From Propionibacteriaceae bacterium (GTDB lineage: Bacteria > Actinomycetota > Actinomycetes > Propionibacteriales > Propionibacteriaceae), in contig JAISAO010000055.1 of assembly GCA_031266665.1 (NCBI GenBank), forward strand, positions 1 through 64,000: a DNA stretch of 64,000 nt. The letters run 5' to 3'. Positions 42,177 to 50,876 of this stretch are shown here, in pieces. The stretch's first letter is position 1; every line of letters starts with the position of its first letter. Below the pieces are notes generated by a model that worked only from the letters and a program-made list of their open reading frames with translations, was not told where the DNA came from and ran no database searches. A program made the translations under genes and the position numbers.

Positions 42177-43778
42177 GTGACTATCTCCGCTGTCGGGCTC
42201 GAGGTGCGGGCCGGCTCGCGGCTGCTGCTGCAGCCGGTCGGCTTCACCGTCAACCCGGGCGACAAGATCGGTCTGGTGGGGCGCAACGGGGCCGGCAAGA
42301 CCACTCTGATGCGGGTGCTGGCCGGGCAGGCCCTGCCGGCCGCCGGGTCGGTCCAGCGCGGCGGCGCCATCGGCTACCTGCCCCAGGACCCCAGGACCGG
42401 CGAGGCCGAGCGGACGGCTAAACAACGTATCCTGTCGGCTCGCGGCCTGGACCAGATCGCGACCCGGCTGGAGCGCCACGGCCAGGCCATGGGCCAGGCC
42501 GCGGCGGCCGAGCGGGAGGCCGCCATGGCCCGCTACGCCCAGGCCGAGTCCGAGTTCCTGGCCGCCGGGGGCTACGCCGCCGAGGCCGCCGCCACCCGCA
42601 TCGCCGCCAATCTCGGCCTGCCGGAGCGGGCCCTGGCCCAGTCCCTGGCCACCTTGTCGGGCGGTCAGCGCCGCCGGGTCGAGTTGGCCCGGATCTTGTT
42701 CTCCGGGGCCGACACCATGTTGTTGGACGAGCCCACCAACCACCTCGACGCCGACTCCATCATCTGGCTGCGCGGCTTCCTGCAGGGCTTCGCCGGCGGC
42801 CTGGTGGTGATCTCGCACGACGTCGCCCTACTGGGCGAGACCGTCACCAAGGTCTTCCACCTCGACGCCAACCGCCAGACCCTGGACCAATACGCCATGG
42901 GCTGGGACAAATACGTCGCCCAGCGGGAGTCCGACGAGAAGCGGCGCAAGCGCGAGCGGGCCTCGGCCGAGCGCAAGGCCGGTCAGCTGATGGCCCAGGC
43001 GGACAAGATGCGGGCCAAGGCCACCAAGGCGGTGGCGGCCCAGAACATGGCCCGCCGGGCGGAACAACTCTTGGCCCGGACCGAGGCCTCCCGGGCCCAG
43101 GACAAGGTGGCCCGCATCGGCCTGCCCGACCCCGCCCCGGCGGGCAAGATCCCCTTGTCGGCCAGCGGATTGTCGAAGTGGTACGGCTCGCTCGAGGTTT
43201 TCACCGACGTCGACTTGATGATCGACCGCGGCTCCCGGGTGGTCGTCCTCGGCCTCAACGGCGCCGGCAAGACCACTTTGTTACGTTTGTTGGCCGGCAT
43301 TGAGGCCCCGGACACCGGCCAGGTGGTGGCCGGACACAACCTCAAATTGGGCTACTACGCCCAAGAGCACGAGACCTTGGACCTGTCGGCCACCGTGTTG
43401 GCCAATATGTTGTCCGCCGCCGACGACCTCGACCCCACCCGGGCGCGCTCCATCTTGGGGGCCTTCCTGTTCACCGGCGACGACGCCGACAAGCCGGCCC
43501 GGGTGTTGTCCGGCGGCGAAAAGACTCGTTTGGCTCTGGCCCGGCTGGTGGTCTCCCAGGCCAATGTCTTGTTGTTGGACGAGCCGACCAACAACCTCGA
43601 CCCGGCCTCGCGGGCCGAGGTCTTGCACGCCATCGGCGCCTATCGCGGGGCCATCGTCTTGGTGACCCACGACGAGGGCGCGGTCGAGGCCCTGCGGCCG
43701 GAACGGGTGCTGGTGTTGCCCGACGGCACCGAGGATCTGTGGAACCATGACTACGGCGAGCTGATCGCTTTGGCCTGA
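42177..43778 (+). CDS. ABC-F-family ATPase (ribosome-associated)
   Basis: The 533-residue soluble protein has two ABC domains and no membrane part. Walker A sites are GLVGRNGAGKTTLMR (about 34) and VLGLNGAGKTTLLR (about 361); signatures are TLSGGQRRRVELARIL and VLSGGEKTRLALARLV; Walker B sites with LLDEPTNHLD and LLDEPTNNLD. The linker between them is Lys/Arg/Ala-rich and alpha-helical (about 255-320). ABC-F proteins act on the ribosome (translation rescue or antibiotic protection). The GTG at 42177 starts the frame. It is monocistronic between the surface protein (divergent) and a lipoprotein gene. Confidence 0.92.
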   Translation: MTISAVGLEVRAGSRLLLQPVGFTVNPGDKIGLVGRNGAGKTTLMRVLAGQALPAAGSVQRGGAIGYLPQDPRTGEAERTAKQRILSARGLDQIATRLERHGQAMGQAAAAEREAAMARYAQAESEFLAAGGYAAEAAATRIAANLGLPERALAQSLATLSGGQRRRVELARILFSGADTMLLDEPTNHLDADSIIWLRGFLQGFAGGLVVISHDVALLGETVTKVFHLDANRQTLDQYAMGWDKYVAQRESDEKRRKRERASAERKAGQLMAQADKMRAKATKAVAAQNMARRAEQLLARTEASRAQDKVARIGLPDPAPAGKIPLSASGLSKWYGSLEVFTDVDLMIDRGSRVVVLGLNGAGKTTLLRLLAGIEAPDTGQVVAGHNLKLGYYAQEHETLDLSATVLANMLSAADDLDPTRARSILGAFLFTGDDADKPARVLSGGEKTRLALARLVVSQANVLLLDEPTNNLDPASRAEVLHAIGAYRGAIVLVTHDEGAVEALRPERVLVLPDGTEDLWNHDYGELIALA

Positions 43779-43887
43779 GCCCAGCTCCAGCGCTGATCGC
43801 CCGGGCGAGCCGGACGGGTGCGTGCGCGCTGGACTCGGGCCGAGCGGCTTGGCGATGGCCAAGGCGACAGACGAGAGCGGAGACGAC

Positions 43888-44364
43888 ATGACACGGCTGA
43901 CGGTTCCCAGGCCCGGCCCGGCCCTGGCCCTGGGTCTGGCCTTGGCCCTGGCCGGGTTGGCCGGCTGTCAGGGCCAGTCGGGCGACCCCATGACCATCGC
44001 CCCGGTCCCTCCCCAAGGCCATGTCCAAGGCGCTGTCCTGCCCGCTCGGGCCGGCGGCTACTCCGCCCTGGGCCAGGCGCCGGTGGCGGACCAGTTGTCC
44101 GCCACCTACGTCTTGGACACGGACGCCGCTATCTTGGCCCAGGTGGCGCTGGACCCGACGTTCGACTACGCCGTCACCCCGCTGGGCCAAGACCAGTGGT
44201 TCGGACAGTCACGTTGTGGCGTCTTGGACCGCAACCAGGACGACCTTCAGATGGCCTGCATCACCCCGCTGGTGGACGGCGTTCTGACGGTCGTCGGTGT
44301 GACCGCCCAAACGGCGGAGGAACTGTCCCAACTGGCCAACGCGGTGGTCTCGACCCTGCCCTGA
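43888..44364 (+). CDS. Small secreted lipoprotein of unknown function
   Basis: The signal peptide PALALGLALALAGLAGC (lipobox LAGC at about residue 28) is followed by about 130 residues with two later Cys (SRCGVLDRN; LQMACITPL) that could form a disulfide. The fold reads as a small alternating alpha/beta domain. I start at the ATG 43888 because GCGGAG lies just upstream and the signal peptide then has the usual length. No family is recognised. Confidence 0.75.
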   Translation: MTRLTVPRPGPALALGLALALAGLAGCQGQSGDPMTIAPVPPQGHVQGAVLPARAGGYSALGQAPVADQLSATYVLDTDAAILAQVALDPTFDYAVTPLGQDQWFGQSRCGVLDRNQDDLQMACITPLVDGVLTVVGVTAQTAEELSQLANAVVSTLP

Positions 44365-44379
44365 GCCCTGATCCACCAG

Positions 44380-44421
44380 CGGTGAGTCAGGGCCGAGCGG
44401 CGGTGAGTCAGGGCTGAGCGG
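44380..44421. repeat. Tandem duplication of a 21-bp unit
   Basis: Two 21-base units (44380-44400 and 44401-44421, each starting CGGTGAGTCAGGGC) differ at one position. They lie in the gap between convergent genes, next to a REP-like repeat. Confidence 0.7.
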
Positions 44422-44430
44422 CGGCGTCAG

Positions 44431-44455
44431 CCCGGACTTGATCCGGGGTGACGCC
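44431..44455 (-). repeat. REP-like palindromic repeat, copy 2
   Basis: CGGACTTGATCCGGG (44433-44447) is the exact reverse complement of the repeat inside the GH31 gene (24307-24321). A third, variant copy (GGACTTGATCCTGG, from 44521) overlaps the end of the rRNA methyltransferase gene. Confidence 0.55.
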
Positions 44456-44503
44456 CGAGTCTGTCCCAGCTATGGTCGCCCGCGTCAGCCTCGGCCACCG
44501 ACG

Positions 44504-45400
44504 TCAGTCCTCGTCGTCTAGGACTTGATCCTGGACCCCGGCGGCTTCCGGGGGGCGCGGGCCGGCCTTGCGCCACAACAACAAGCTGATGTCGAGGTCG
44601 ATGACGGCGGCGGTGATGGGGCTCCGCCGGGGGTGGAAGGCGTTCGGGCCCATGGCGATGAAATCGCCCACCTGCTCGGCCGTGGCCGGGAAGGCCAGGC
44701 CGACCTGACTGGTCTCCTCCAGGCTCAGACTGGCGGGCATCCGTTCGATCAGGTCCTCCAGCTTGTTGTGGTGGATCTGCATCAGGCCGAAGCGTTGGCG
44801 CAGCCCGGCCAGGTGGCCGGGGTTGGGCAGGGCCACGACCAGGCAGCCGCCCGGCGCCAGCAGGCGTTCGAAGTCGGGCAGGTTGCGCGGCGCGAACATG
44901 CTGAACAAGGTCGTGATGACGCCGTCGCGGACCGGCAGCCCCTGCCAGATGTCGGCCACCAGGGAGGCCACCCGGGGGTGGGCCTGGGCGGCCACGCGGG
45001 CGGCGGCGCGGGAGATGTCGACCGCCAGGCCGATCCGATCGGGCGCGGCGTCGATCCATTGGGAGAGGAAAAAGGCCGGCCCGGCGCCGGCCTCCAGCGC
45101 CACACCGCCGGCGAAGGGCCGTAGCAGGCGGGAGAGCAGGTTGTCCAAGATGTGGCCGGACAGGATGCGTTGACGGGCCGCCACCATGTCGGCGGTGTCG
45201 GCGTTGGCCGGGGCGGGGCGTTGGCTCAGGTTGAGGTAGCCGGAGCGGGCGACGTCGAAACTGTGCCCGGCCGAGCAGCGGGCGGCTTTCGGCCGGCCCG
45301 GCTGGCCGACAGCCATCAGACGGCCGGCGGCGTCGACCAGGCCGAGCGGTTGGCGGCAGGCCGGGCAGGCCAGGAGCTCGGCGGCGGCAGTCAGGCCCAT
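44504..45400 (-). CDS. RlmA-type 23S rRNA (guanine-N1) methyltransferase
   Basis: The 298-residue product has the RlmA/TlrB layout: an N-terminal zinc finger (CPACRQPL about 12-19 and CSAGHSFDVARSGYLNL about 42-58), then a SAM-dependent methyltransferase domain (VALEAGAGPAFFLSQWI about 100; GLAVDISRAA; FSMFAPRNLPDFERLL). Such enzymes methylate G745 or G748 in helix 35 of 23S rRNA, and some members confer macrolide tolerance. The last residues, VQDQVLDDED, come from a copy of the REP-like repeat. It is monocistronic. Confidence 0.85.
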   Translation of the reverse strand: MGLTAAAELLACPACRQPLGLVDAAGRLMAVGQPGRPKAARCSAGHSFDVARSGYLNLSQRPAPANADTADMVAARQRILSGHILDNLLSRLLRPFAGGVALEAGAGPAFFLSQWIDAAPDRIGLAVDISRAAARVAAQAHPRVASLVADIWQGLPVRDGVITTLFSMFAPRNLPDFERLLAPGGCLVVALPNPGHLAGLRQRFGLMQIHHNKLEDLIERMPASLSLEETSQVGLAFPATAEQVGDFIAMGPNAFHPRRSPITAAVIDLDISLLLWRKAGPRPPEAAGVQDQVLDDED

Positions 45401-45809
45401 GTCCTTATCCTGCCACGCTCCCGCTTAGCCCGCCGCCCGATCCATCGAACGGCCTCGGGCGGGACGAGGCCCGGGCGCTCTGGCCGCCATGCGGAGCCGC
45501 CCGGCCGGCCGCTGGATCAGGGTTGAACCCGTCCAACCATCACGGCTGGGTTAATGCCTGGTGTTGGTTTGGGAAAGCTCTGGTCTGGGTAGCCGTCGTC
45601 CCGGGCGCCGAAGCGCCTGGCCGGCCGCCGCCGGCCGCCCCTTCCAGCCCCGGCCGCCGCCCGGCGAGGCACCTTGCTTTACGCTTGCCTTTAATGTATT
45701 AAAAATGTCCCTAACATGGAGCCGCTTGTCTAGTGGCATTAAACTGGCGTCGGCTTTCACAGCGTCATAGCCACAGTCTCGAGATTCGCGGAGGAGTGAG
45801 GAGTTCGGC
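45401..45809 (+). promoter_or_regulatory. Non-coding region with promoter and candidate operator of fabI
   Basis: No gene is seen in these 409 bases. TTGCTT (45674-45679), 17 bases, TATTAA (45697-45702) forms a good promoter in an AT-rich island. The inverted repeat TTTAAT-GT-ATTAAA (45690-45703) overlaps the -10, so a repressor of fatty-acid synthesis could act here. A leader of about 100 bases and GGAGGAGTGAGGAG precede the fabI ATG. Confidence 0.55.
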
Positions 45810-46580
45810 ATGGGGATACTGGAGGGCAAGCGGGTGTTGGTGACGGGGGTGACGTCGGCCAATTCGATCGCCTACCACGTCGCCCGGATGGCCCAGGACG
45901 AGGGCGCCAAGGTCGTGGTGTCGAATTTCGGACGGGCCCTCAGCCTGACCCGGCGGGTCGTCCAGCGGCTCGACCCGACACCGGCCGTGATCGAGTTGGA
46001 CATCACCGACCCGGCCCAATTGGCGGCCCTGCCCGGACAGATCGAGACCACGTTGGGCCGTCTCGACGGCCTGGTCCACTCCATCGCCTACGCCAACCCC
46101 GAGACCGCCCTGGGGGGCAAGTTCTTGTCCACCGAGTGGGTGGACGTGGCCGAGTCCCTGCGCGTCTCCAGTTTCTCCATGGTCGAGTTGGTCCGGGCCT
46201 GTGCCCCGGTGCTGGAGGATGACGCCTCGGTCGTCGGGCTGACCTTCGACGGCTCGCTGTCGTGGTCCTCATACGACTGGATGGGCGTGGCCAAGGCCGC
46301 CCTGGAGTCGATCTCGCGTTACTTGGCCCGCTATCTGGGCGGCCGGGGCATCCGCTCCAACCTGGTGTCGGCCGGCCCGATCAACAGCTTGGCCAAGCGC
46401 GCCATCCCCGGCTCGGACGAAATCGACCTGGCCTGGATCAAGCACGCCCCGCTGGCCTGGGACGCCGACGACCAGGAGCCGCCGGCCAAGGCCGTGGTGG
46501 CGCTGTTGTCAGACTGGTTCCCCAAGACAACCGGCCATGTCCTCTACGTCGACGGCGGCGTTCACTCCATCGGCTCATAG
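45810..46580 (+). CDS. fabI: Enoyl-[acyl-carrier-protein] reductase (NADH), FabI/InhA type
   Basis: FabI reduces trans-2-enoyl-ACP in the last step of each fatty-acid elongation cycle. The 256-residue SDR-fold protein has the FabI cofactor loop VLVTGVTSANSIAYHVARMA (about 9-28), a DITDPAQL segment, HSIAYANPE and the catalytic Tyr-x6-Lys in SYDWMGVAKAALES (about 151-164), closest to InhA's arrangement. It ends YVDGGVHSIGS. It lies apart from the fabD-fabG operon at 56870, with its own promoter. Confidence 0.95.
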   Translation: MGILEGKRVLVTGVTSANSIAYHVARMAQDEGAKVVVSNFGRALSLTRRVVQRLDPTPAVIELDITDPAQLAALPGQIETTLGRLDGLVHSIAYANPETALGGKFLSTEWVDVAESLRVSSFSMVELVRACAPVLEDDASVVGLTFDGSLSWSSYDWMGVAKAALESISRYLARYLGGRGIRSNLVSAGPINSLAKRAIPGSDEIDLAWIKHAPLAWDADDQEPPAKAVVALLSDWFPKTTGHVLYVDGGVHSIGS

Positions 46581-46611
46581 GCAAGGCGGGGTCGCCCACT
46601 AGAGTCTTCCC

Positions 46612-47418
46612 ATGAGCACGGTCATCGAGGTCAGGGATGTCAGCGTCCGGCGGGGCGGCAATCTCATCCTGGACCGGGTCTCATGGACGGTGGACGAGAC
46701 CGACCGCTGGGTCATCATCGGCCCCAACGGCGCCGGTAAAACAACTTTGGTGCGGCTGGTGTCGGCCGCCCTCTTCCCTTCCACCGGCCAAGTGTCCTTG
46801 CTGGACGAGGTGATCGGCCGGGTCGATGTCTTCGAGTTGCGGCCCCGCATCGGAGTCAGCTCGACCGCCGTCGCCCAGCAGGTGCCGGCCGACGAGCTGG
46901 TGCGCGATGTCGTCTTGTCCGCCGCCTACGCCGTCTACGGCCGCTGGCGCGAGGACTACCGGGTCGAGGACATCTGGCGGGCCGAGTCATTGATGGCCGA
47001 CCTGGGCGTCGGCCACCTGGCCCGGCGGACCTTCGGCACCTTGTCCGAGGGCGAGCGTCAACGGGTCCAGATCGCCCGCGCCCTGATGCCCGACCCCGAG
47101 GTCTTGATCTTGGACGAGCCCACGGCCGGACTCGACCTGGCCGGGCGCGAGCTGCTGCTCGACACCCTCTCCATGATTGTGCTGGAACCTAGGGCGCCGG
47201 CCTCGATCTTGGTCACCCACCACGTCGAGGAGATCCCCGTCGGCATCACCCACGGCCTCTTGCTCAAGCGGGGCCGGGTGGTGGCCGCCGGCCGCCTGGA
47301 GGATGTCATCAACAGCTATTGGCTGTCCGCCGCCTTCGACCTGCCCCTGGAGGTCGGGCGGCGCGGCGGGCGCTGGTGGGCCCAAGCCGTCTTCGCCGGC
47401 CGTCCGGACGCCGTCTGA
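46612..47418 (+). CDS. ABC transporter ATPase, single domain
   Basis: The 268-residue product has Walker A GPNGAGKTTLVRL (about 38), signature TLSEGERQRVQIARAL (about 145), Walker B VLILDEPTAGLDL and H-loop VTHHVEEI. The architecture resembles YlmA/ModF-like ATPases that lack a membrane partner gene. It is followed by a small membrane protein whose start codon overlaps its stop (TGATG), so the two are co-translated. Function unknown. Confidence 0.88.
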   Translation: MSTVIEVRDVSVRRGGNLILDRVSWTVDETDRWVIIGPNGAGKTTLVRLVSAALFPSTGQVSLLDEVIGRVDVFELRPRIGVSSTAVAQQVPADELVRDVVLSAAYAVYGRWREDYRVEDIWRAESLMADLGVGHLARRTFGTLSEGERQRVQIARALMPDPEVLILDEPTAGLDLAGRELLLDTLSMIVLEPRAPASILVTHHVEEIPVGITHGLLLKRGRVVAAGRLEDVINSYWLSAAFDLPLEVGRRGGRWWAQAVFAGRPDAV

Positions 47419-47696
47419 TGACGGACAATCTCGGTGTCTGGCTGGGCCACCACCCGCTGTGGTTGTGGCTGCTGGCGGCCCTGTTGCTGGTCGGGCTGCA
47501 ACTGCTGCGCCGCGACACCATCTTCACCGGCCTGGCCCTGGCCGCCACCGCCACCGCTGTCATCGCCTGGGCCTGGCCCGGTCACGGCTACCTCTATCTG
47601 GTGGTCTTCGCCGGATTGGCCCTGGTCGTGGCCTGGCTGTGGAGCCGCCCGGCGGGACCGCCCCGACGGTCCGAGCCGCCGAGCCACAGCCGCTGA
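47418..47696 (+). CDS. Small membrane protein (NfeD-like N-terminal segment)
   Basis: The 92-residue protein has two or three membrane helices (LWLWLLAALLLVGLQLL, FTGLALAATATAVIAWAW, YLYLVVFAGLALVVAWLW) and a short Arg/Pro/Ser cytoplasmic tail. The hydrophobic pattern resembles the membrane part of NfeD-type proteins, but the soluble OB-fold domain is missing. The start overlaps the stop of the ATPase gene by one base. Confidence 0.6.
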   Translation: MTDNLGVWLGHHPLWLWLLAALLLVGLQLLRRDTIFTGLALAATATAVIAWAWPGHGYLYLVVFAGLALVVAWLWSRPAGPPRRSEPPSHSR

Positions 47697-47737
47697 GCCC
47701 GGATCCACCGCTGGTCGCTCGGTGGTCGAGAAGCGGT

Positions 47738-48703
47738 TCAGCCTCCCAAGCGGGTCATCGGGTCGACCAGGGCGCCGTCCGCCCAGAGGCTGAAGTGGAG
47801 GTGGCAGCCGGTCGACCAGCCGGTTGTGCCGACGTAGCCGATGACCTCGCCCTGGGCGACGGTCGCCCCCTGGGCCAGGGCGTAGGCCGACAGGTGGTTG
47901 TAGCTGGTCCGCAACTGCTGCCCGCCGACGGTGCCGTGGTCGATCAGGACGCGGTTGCCGAAGCCGCCGTACCAGCCCTGCTGGACGATGGTCCCGGCGC
48001 TGGCCGCCCGCACCGGCGTGCCGCAGGCGGCCCCGAAGTCGGTGCCGTCGTGCAGCTCTTGGTAACCGCCCAGGGGGTTGATGCGGTAGCCGAAGGGGGA
48101 GGTGATCGGGGCGTCGACCGGTTGGAGCAGGCCGGAGCGGGACTGTCGGGCCAGCGCTTGCTGGGCCATGGCCTCGACCCAGGCGTCACGCCGCCGGCCG
48201 AGGTCGGCGAAGGCCTCGGCCGAGATCAGCCGGACCTCGTTGGAGACCAGCAGGGACAGGGGGTCGAGGTAGGTCTCGCCCTGTTTCAGCCCCCAGTGCA
48301 GGCAGGCCTCCGCCGGGCAGGGGTGGCCGGCCCGCAACCGGCCGATGACGTCGCCGGGGAAGACCTGGTCGCCGGCCCGGACCAAGGCCTCGACCGGCTC
48401 GTAGGTGGTGCGGAGGCCGCCGTGGTCGATGCTGACGACGCCCCGGCCGGCCACCATTCCGGCGAAGTGGACCACTCCGGCGGCCGCCGCCACCACCGTG
48501 TCACCGGCTTGGCCGGCGATATCGACTCCGCGATGGCCCGGCTGCCAGTCCGCCGCCGGCGGCTCGAAGGCTCGCACCACGGCCCCCGGCAGGGGGGCGA
48601 CGGCCGGAGGCAGGACGGGGGCCGCCACCGCCTGAGAGGGCAGGGCCAGGGCCAGGACGAGGATTAATCCGACGGTGATCGGCTTCATGACCTGGGGCTT
48701 CAT
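47738..48703 (-). CDS. Secreted peptidase with two fused M23 (LytM) domains
   Basis: The signal peptide (PITVGLILVLALALPSQAVAA) is followed by two M23-like domains. The first (about 40-150) has HRGVDIAG and CLHWG, like the actinobacterial M23 protein found next to rpsB; its H-x-H position reads C-L-H. The second (about 200-321) has SPFGYRINPLGG, HDGTDFGAACGTPV and the intact HLHF. LytM peptidases cut peptidoglycan cross-bridges; the second domain looks catalytically complete. I start at ATG 48703 after AGGAC; ATG 48688 is an alternative. The position near rpsB is syntenic in Actinobacteria. Confidence 0.85.
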   Translation of the reverse strand: MKPQVMKPITVGLILVLALALPSQAVAAPVLPPAVAPLPGAVVRAFEPPAADWQPGHRGVDIAGQAGDTVVAAAAGVVHFAGMVAGRGVVSIDHGGLRTTYEPVEALVRAGDQVFPGDVIGRLRAGHPCPAEACLHWGLKQGETYLDPLSLLVSNEVRLISAEAFADLGRRRDAWVEAMAQQALARQSRSGLLQPVDAPITSPFGYRINPLGGYQELHDGTDFGAACGTPVRAASAGTIVQQGWYGGFGNRVLIDHGTVGGQQLRTSYNHLSAYALAQGATVAQGEVIGYVGTTGWSTGCHLHFSLWADGALVDPMTRLGG

Positions 48704-48981
48704 GTCCTGACCATGTGGCGCCGGCCCCTGGCTGGGCCATCCCCGGCGCCGTCTGGGGATAACCCGTCCCCTGCGTCGCCGCTTGGGGATGACTCCCGTC
48801 CGCACAGCCTCCCAGAGGACTGCGCCCCCTCCCTGAGGGTGGGAAATGGGGCGGCCGGGTCGCGTCGATGGTCGGACACCAGGCTGGGGCGGGCCGTCTC
48901 GGACATCCCCGGTGGTGGTGGGGGAGTGGGCCGGATCGTCGTCCGGCGGGGTGGCTTCAGGCCGAACGCGGCGGGGTGGCG

Positions 48982-49605
48982 TCAGGCCGAACGGGCGGGG
49001 TCGAAATCGGCCTTGGGCGTGATCGGCCAATCGTCCGGGTAGCGGTAGGCCACGGCGGCGTGGTCGGCCTGGAGCTTTTGGCGCAGCCGCCCGGACAGGC
49101 GGTCGCCGAAGACCGTGCCCGCCAGGTGGTCGGTCTCGTGCTGCAGGCAGCGGGCCAGCAGGCCCGTGCCGACGATCTCGACCGGCACCCCGGTCTGGTC
49201 CTGGCCCCGGCAGACGGCCCGGTCGGGACGGGCCAGGGTGGCGTAGGCCCCGGGCAGGGAGAGGCAGCCCTCCTCATCGCCCACCAGATGGCGGCCGGGA
49301 CCGGTCGGCAGTTCGACCACCGGGTTGCAAACCACCCCGACGTGGAGGCGCTGGTCGGCGTCGGGGCAGCGGAAGACGAAGAAACTGCGGTCGTCGCCCA
49401 CCTGGGTCGAGGCTAGGCCCACCCCGTCGGCCGTCGCCATGGTGGCGAACATGTCTCGCACCAGTTCCAGCAGGCCGGCGTCGAAGTCGACCACCGGGCG
49501 GGTCGGGCGATGTAGCACGGCCTCCCCCCAGCGGGTGATGCGGAGGGGTCGGCCGCCGGAGAGAGGGTCCTCCCCGGACAGGCTTCGAGGCGTCGCGTCA
49601 GGCAT
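48982..49605 (-). CDS. def: Peptide deformylase
   Basis: Def removes the formyl group from nascent N-terminal Met. The three family motifs are present: motif I GVGLASTQVG (about 61-70), motif II EEGCLSLPG (about 111, Cys metal ligand) and motif III CLQHETDHLAG (about 153, the two metal His and catalytic Glu). At 207 residues it has a slightly long N-terminus (SLSGEDPLSGGRP) typical of actinobacterial Def. It is divergent from xerC across 68 bases. Confidence 0.95.
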   Translation of the reverse strand: MPDATPRSLSGEDPLSGGRPLRITRWGEAVLHRPTRPVVDFDAGLLELVRDMFATMATADGVGLASTQVGDDRSFFVFRCPDADQRLHVGVVCNPVVELPTGPGRHLVGDEEGCLSLPGAYATLARPDRAVCRGQDQTGVPVEIVGTGLLARCLQHETDHLAGTVFGDRLSGRLRQKLQADHAAVAYRYPDDWPITPKADFDPARSA

Positions 49606-49673
49606 CCGGTCAGGTTAGCCGATGCTCCGGCGCGGCGCTGGCCCGGGCGGCGGCGGCGGGGGAGACTGAAACG

Positions 49674-50612
49674 GTGACCCCTTCCCGCCAGCCGGCCGAC
49701 CCGGCGGACGCCCGACTGGAGCAGTTGATCGAGCCCTACCTGGAGCACCTGGCCGACCGCCGCTTGGCGGACCACACCCGGCGGGCCTACGGCGGCGACC
49801 TGAGGGACCTGGCCGAGTTCCTGGACCGTCACGGCCCGGTCGCCCTTCAGGCGGTGGAGTTGCGCCAACTGCGGGCCTGGCTGGCCGAAGGTCTGGAGGG
49901 CGGGCTCAGCCGGGCCACGGTCCAACGCCGGACCGCCGCCGTCCGGGGGTTCTGGCGCTGGGCGGTCCGCCGCGGCCGCACCACGACGGACCCCGCCGCC
50001 GGCCTTAAGCCGGTCCGGGCGCGGCGCGGGCTGCCGGACACCCTCAGCCAGGCCGAGGCCGCCGCCCTGATGACGGCCGCCCAGACCGTCGCCCACCAGA
50101 GCGGAGAGATCACCGGGGTCAGGGACAGCGCCATCCTTGAATTGCTCTACGCCTCCGGGCTGAGGGTGGCCGAGTTGTGTGGCCTCGACTTGGGGGCGGT
50201 CGACTGGTCGCGGGAATTGGTCCGAGTGGTGGGCAAGGGGGACAAGGAGCGGGCCGTGCCCTTCGGCCGTCCGGCCGGTCGGGCCCTCCAGGCCTGGCTG
50301 GCCCGGCGCGACGAGTTGGCCACACCGGCCAGCGGCTCGGCCCTCTTCCTCGGCGCCCGGGGGGGCCGGATCGACCCCAGAGTGGTCCGTCGCCTGGTCC
50401 ACCGCCGTCTGGCCCTGGTGGCGGGGGCCCCCGACCTCGGCCCCCACGGGCTGCGCCACGCCATGGCCACCCACCTGTTGGAGGGCGGCGCCGACCTCAG
50501 AACCGTCCAAGAGGTCTTGGGCCACGCCAGCGTCGCCACCACCCAGATCTACACCCACGTCACCTCGGAGCGGCTGCGCCTGGTCTTCGAGCAGGCCCAC
50601 CCTAGGGCCTGA
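49674..50612 (+). CDS. xerC: Tyrosine recombinase XerC
   Basis: XerC with XerD resolves chromosome dimers at dif. The 312-residue product has the SAM-like core-binding domain (about 16-110) and the catalytic domain with Arg in YASGLRVAELCGL (about 163), Lys in GKGDKERAVP (about 187), His-x-x-Arg in HGLRHAMATHLL (about 262), His in LGHAS (about 286) and the nucleophile Tyr in QIYTHV (about 295). It starts with GTG. The position just upstream of rpsB matches the actinobacterial gene order, supporting XerC rather than a phage integrase. Confidence 0.93.
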   Translation: MTPSRQPADPADARLEQLIEPYLEHLADRRLADHTRRAYGGDLRDLAEFLDRHGPVALQAVELRQLRAWLAEGLEGGLSRATVQRRTAAVRGFWRWAVRRGRTTTDPAAGLKPVRARRGLPDTLSQAEAAALMTAAQTVAHQSGEITGVRDSAILELLYASGLRVAELCGLDLGAVDWSRELVRVVGKGDKERAVPFGRPAGRALQAWLARRDELATPASGSALFLGARGGRIDPRVVRRLVHRRLALVAGAPDLGPHGLRHAMATHLLEGGADLRTVQEVLGHASVATTQIYTHVTSERLRLVFEQAHPRA

Positions 50613-50671
50613 GTCCTGAGCCGCCCGGCGTCTTGCCTCAAGTCAAGTTGATCGCGAAGTCTGAGCTGGCG

Positions 50672-50700
50672 TTGAGGCGGGCGTCGCCCTGGGATAGACT
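50672..50700 (+). promoter_or_regulatory. Probable promoter of the rpsB-tsf operon
   Basis: TTGAGG (50672-50677), 17 bases, TAGACT (50695-50700). It lies 176 bases upstream of rpsB, so a leader of about 170 bases is expected, long enough for the autoregulatory structure often found before rpsB; I could not define that structure. Confidence 0.55.
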
Positions 50701-50876
50701 CCAGCTTTGGTCCGCGCTGAGGCGCGGGCACAACGCGCATCGGATGACCGCCCAAGCTGTCGCGGGCGGGCCGGCCCCGCGGTCCCAAGCCTGGGTGGGG
50801 TCCGGTTTCGGTGCCAGGCGGCGCCGCCCGGCGTCGGACAACTCAAATGGGCTTCGCCCGCCCAGGAAGGACAGCC

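Noticed and set aside
49674-50612. Phage or integrative-element integrase reading of the tyrosine recombinase
   Set aside because: Gene order (def, xerC, rpsB) is chromosomal core, and no attachment-site duplication is seen around it or the tRNA-Ala gene.
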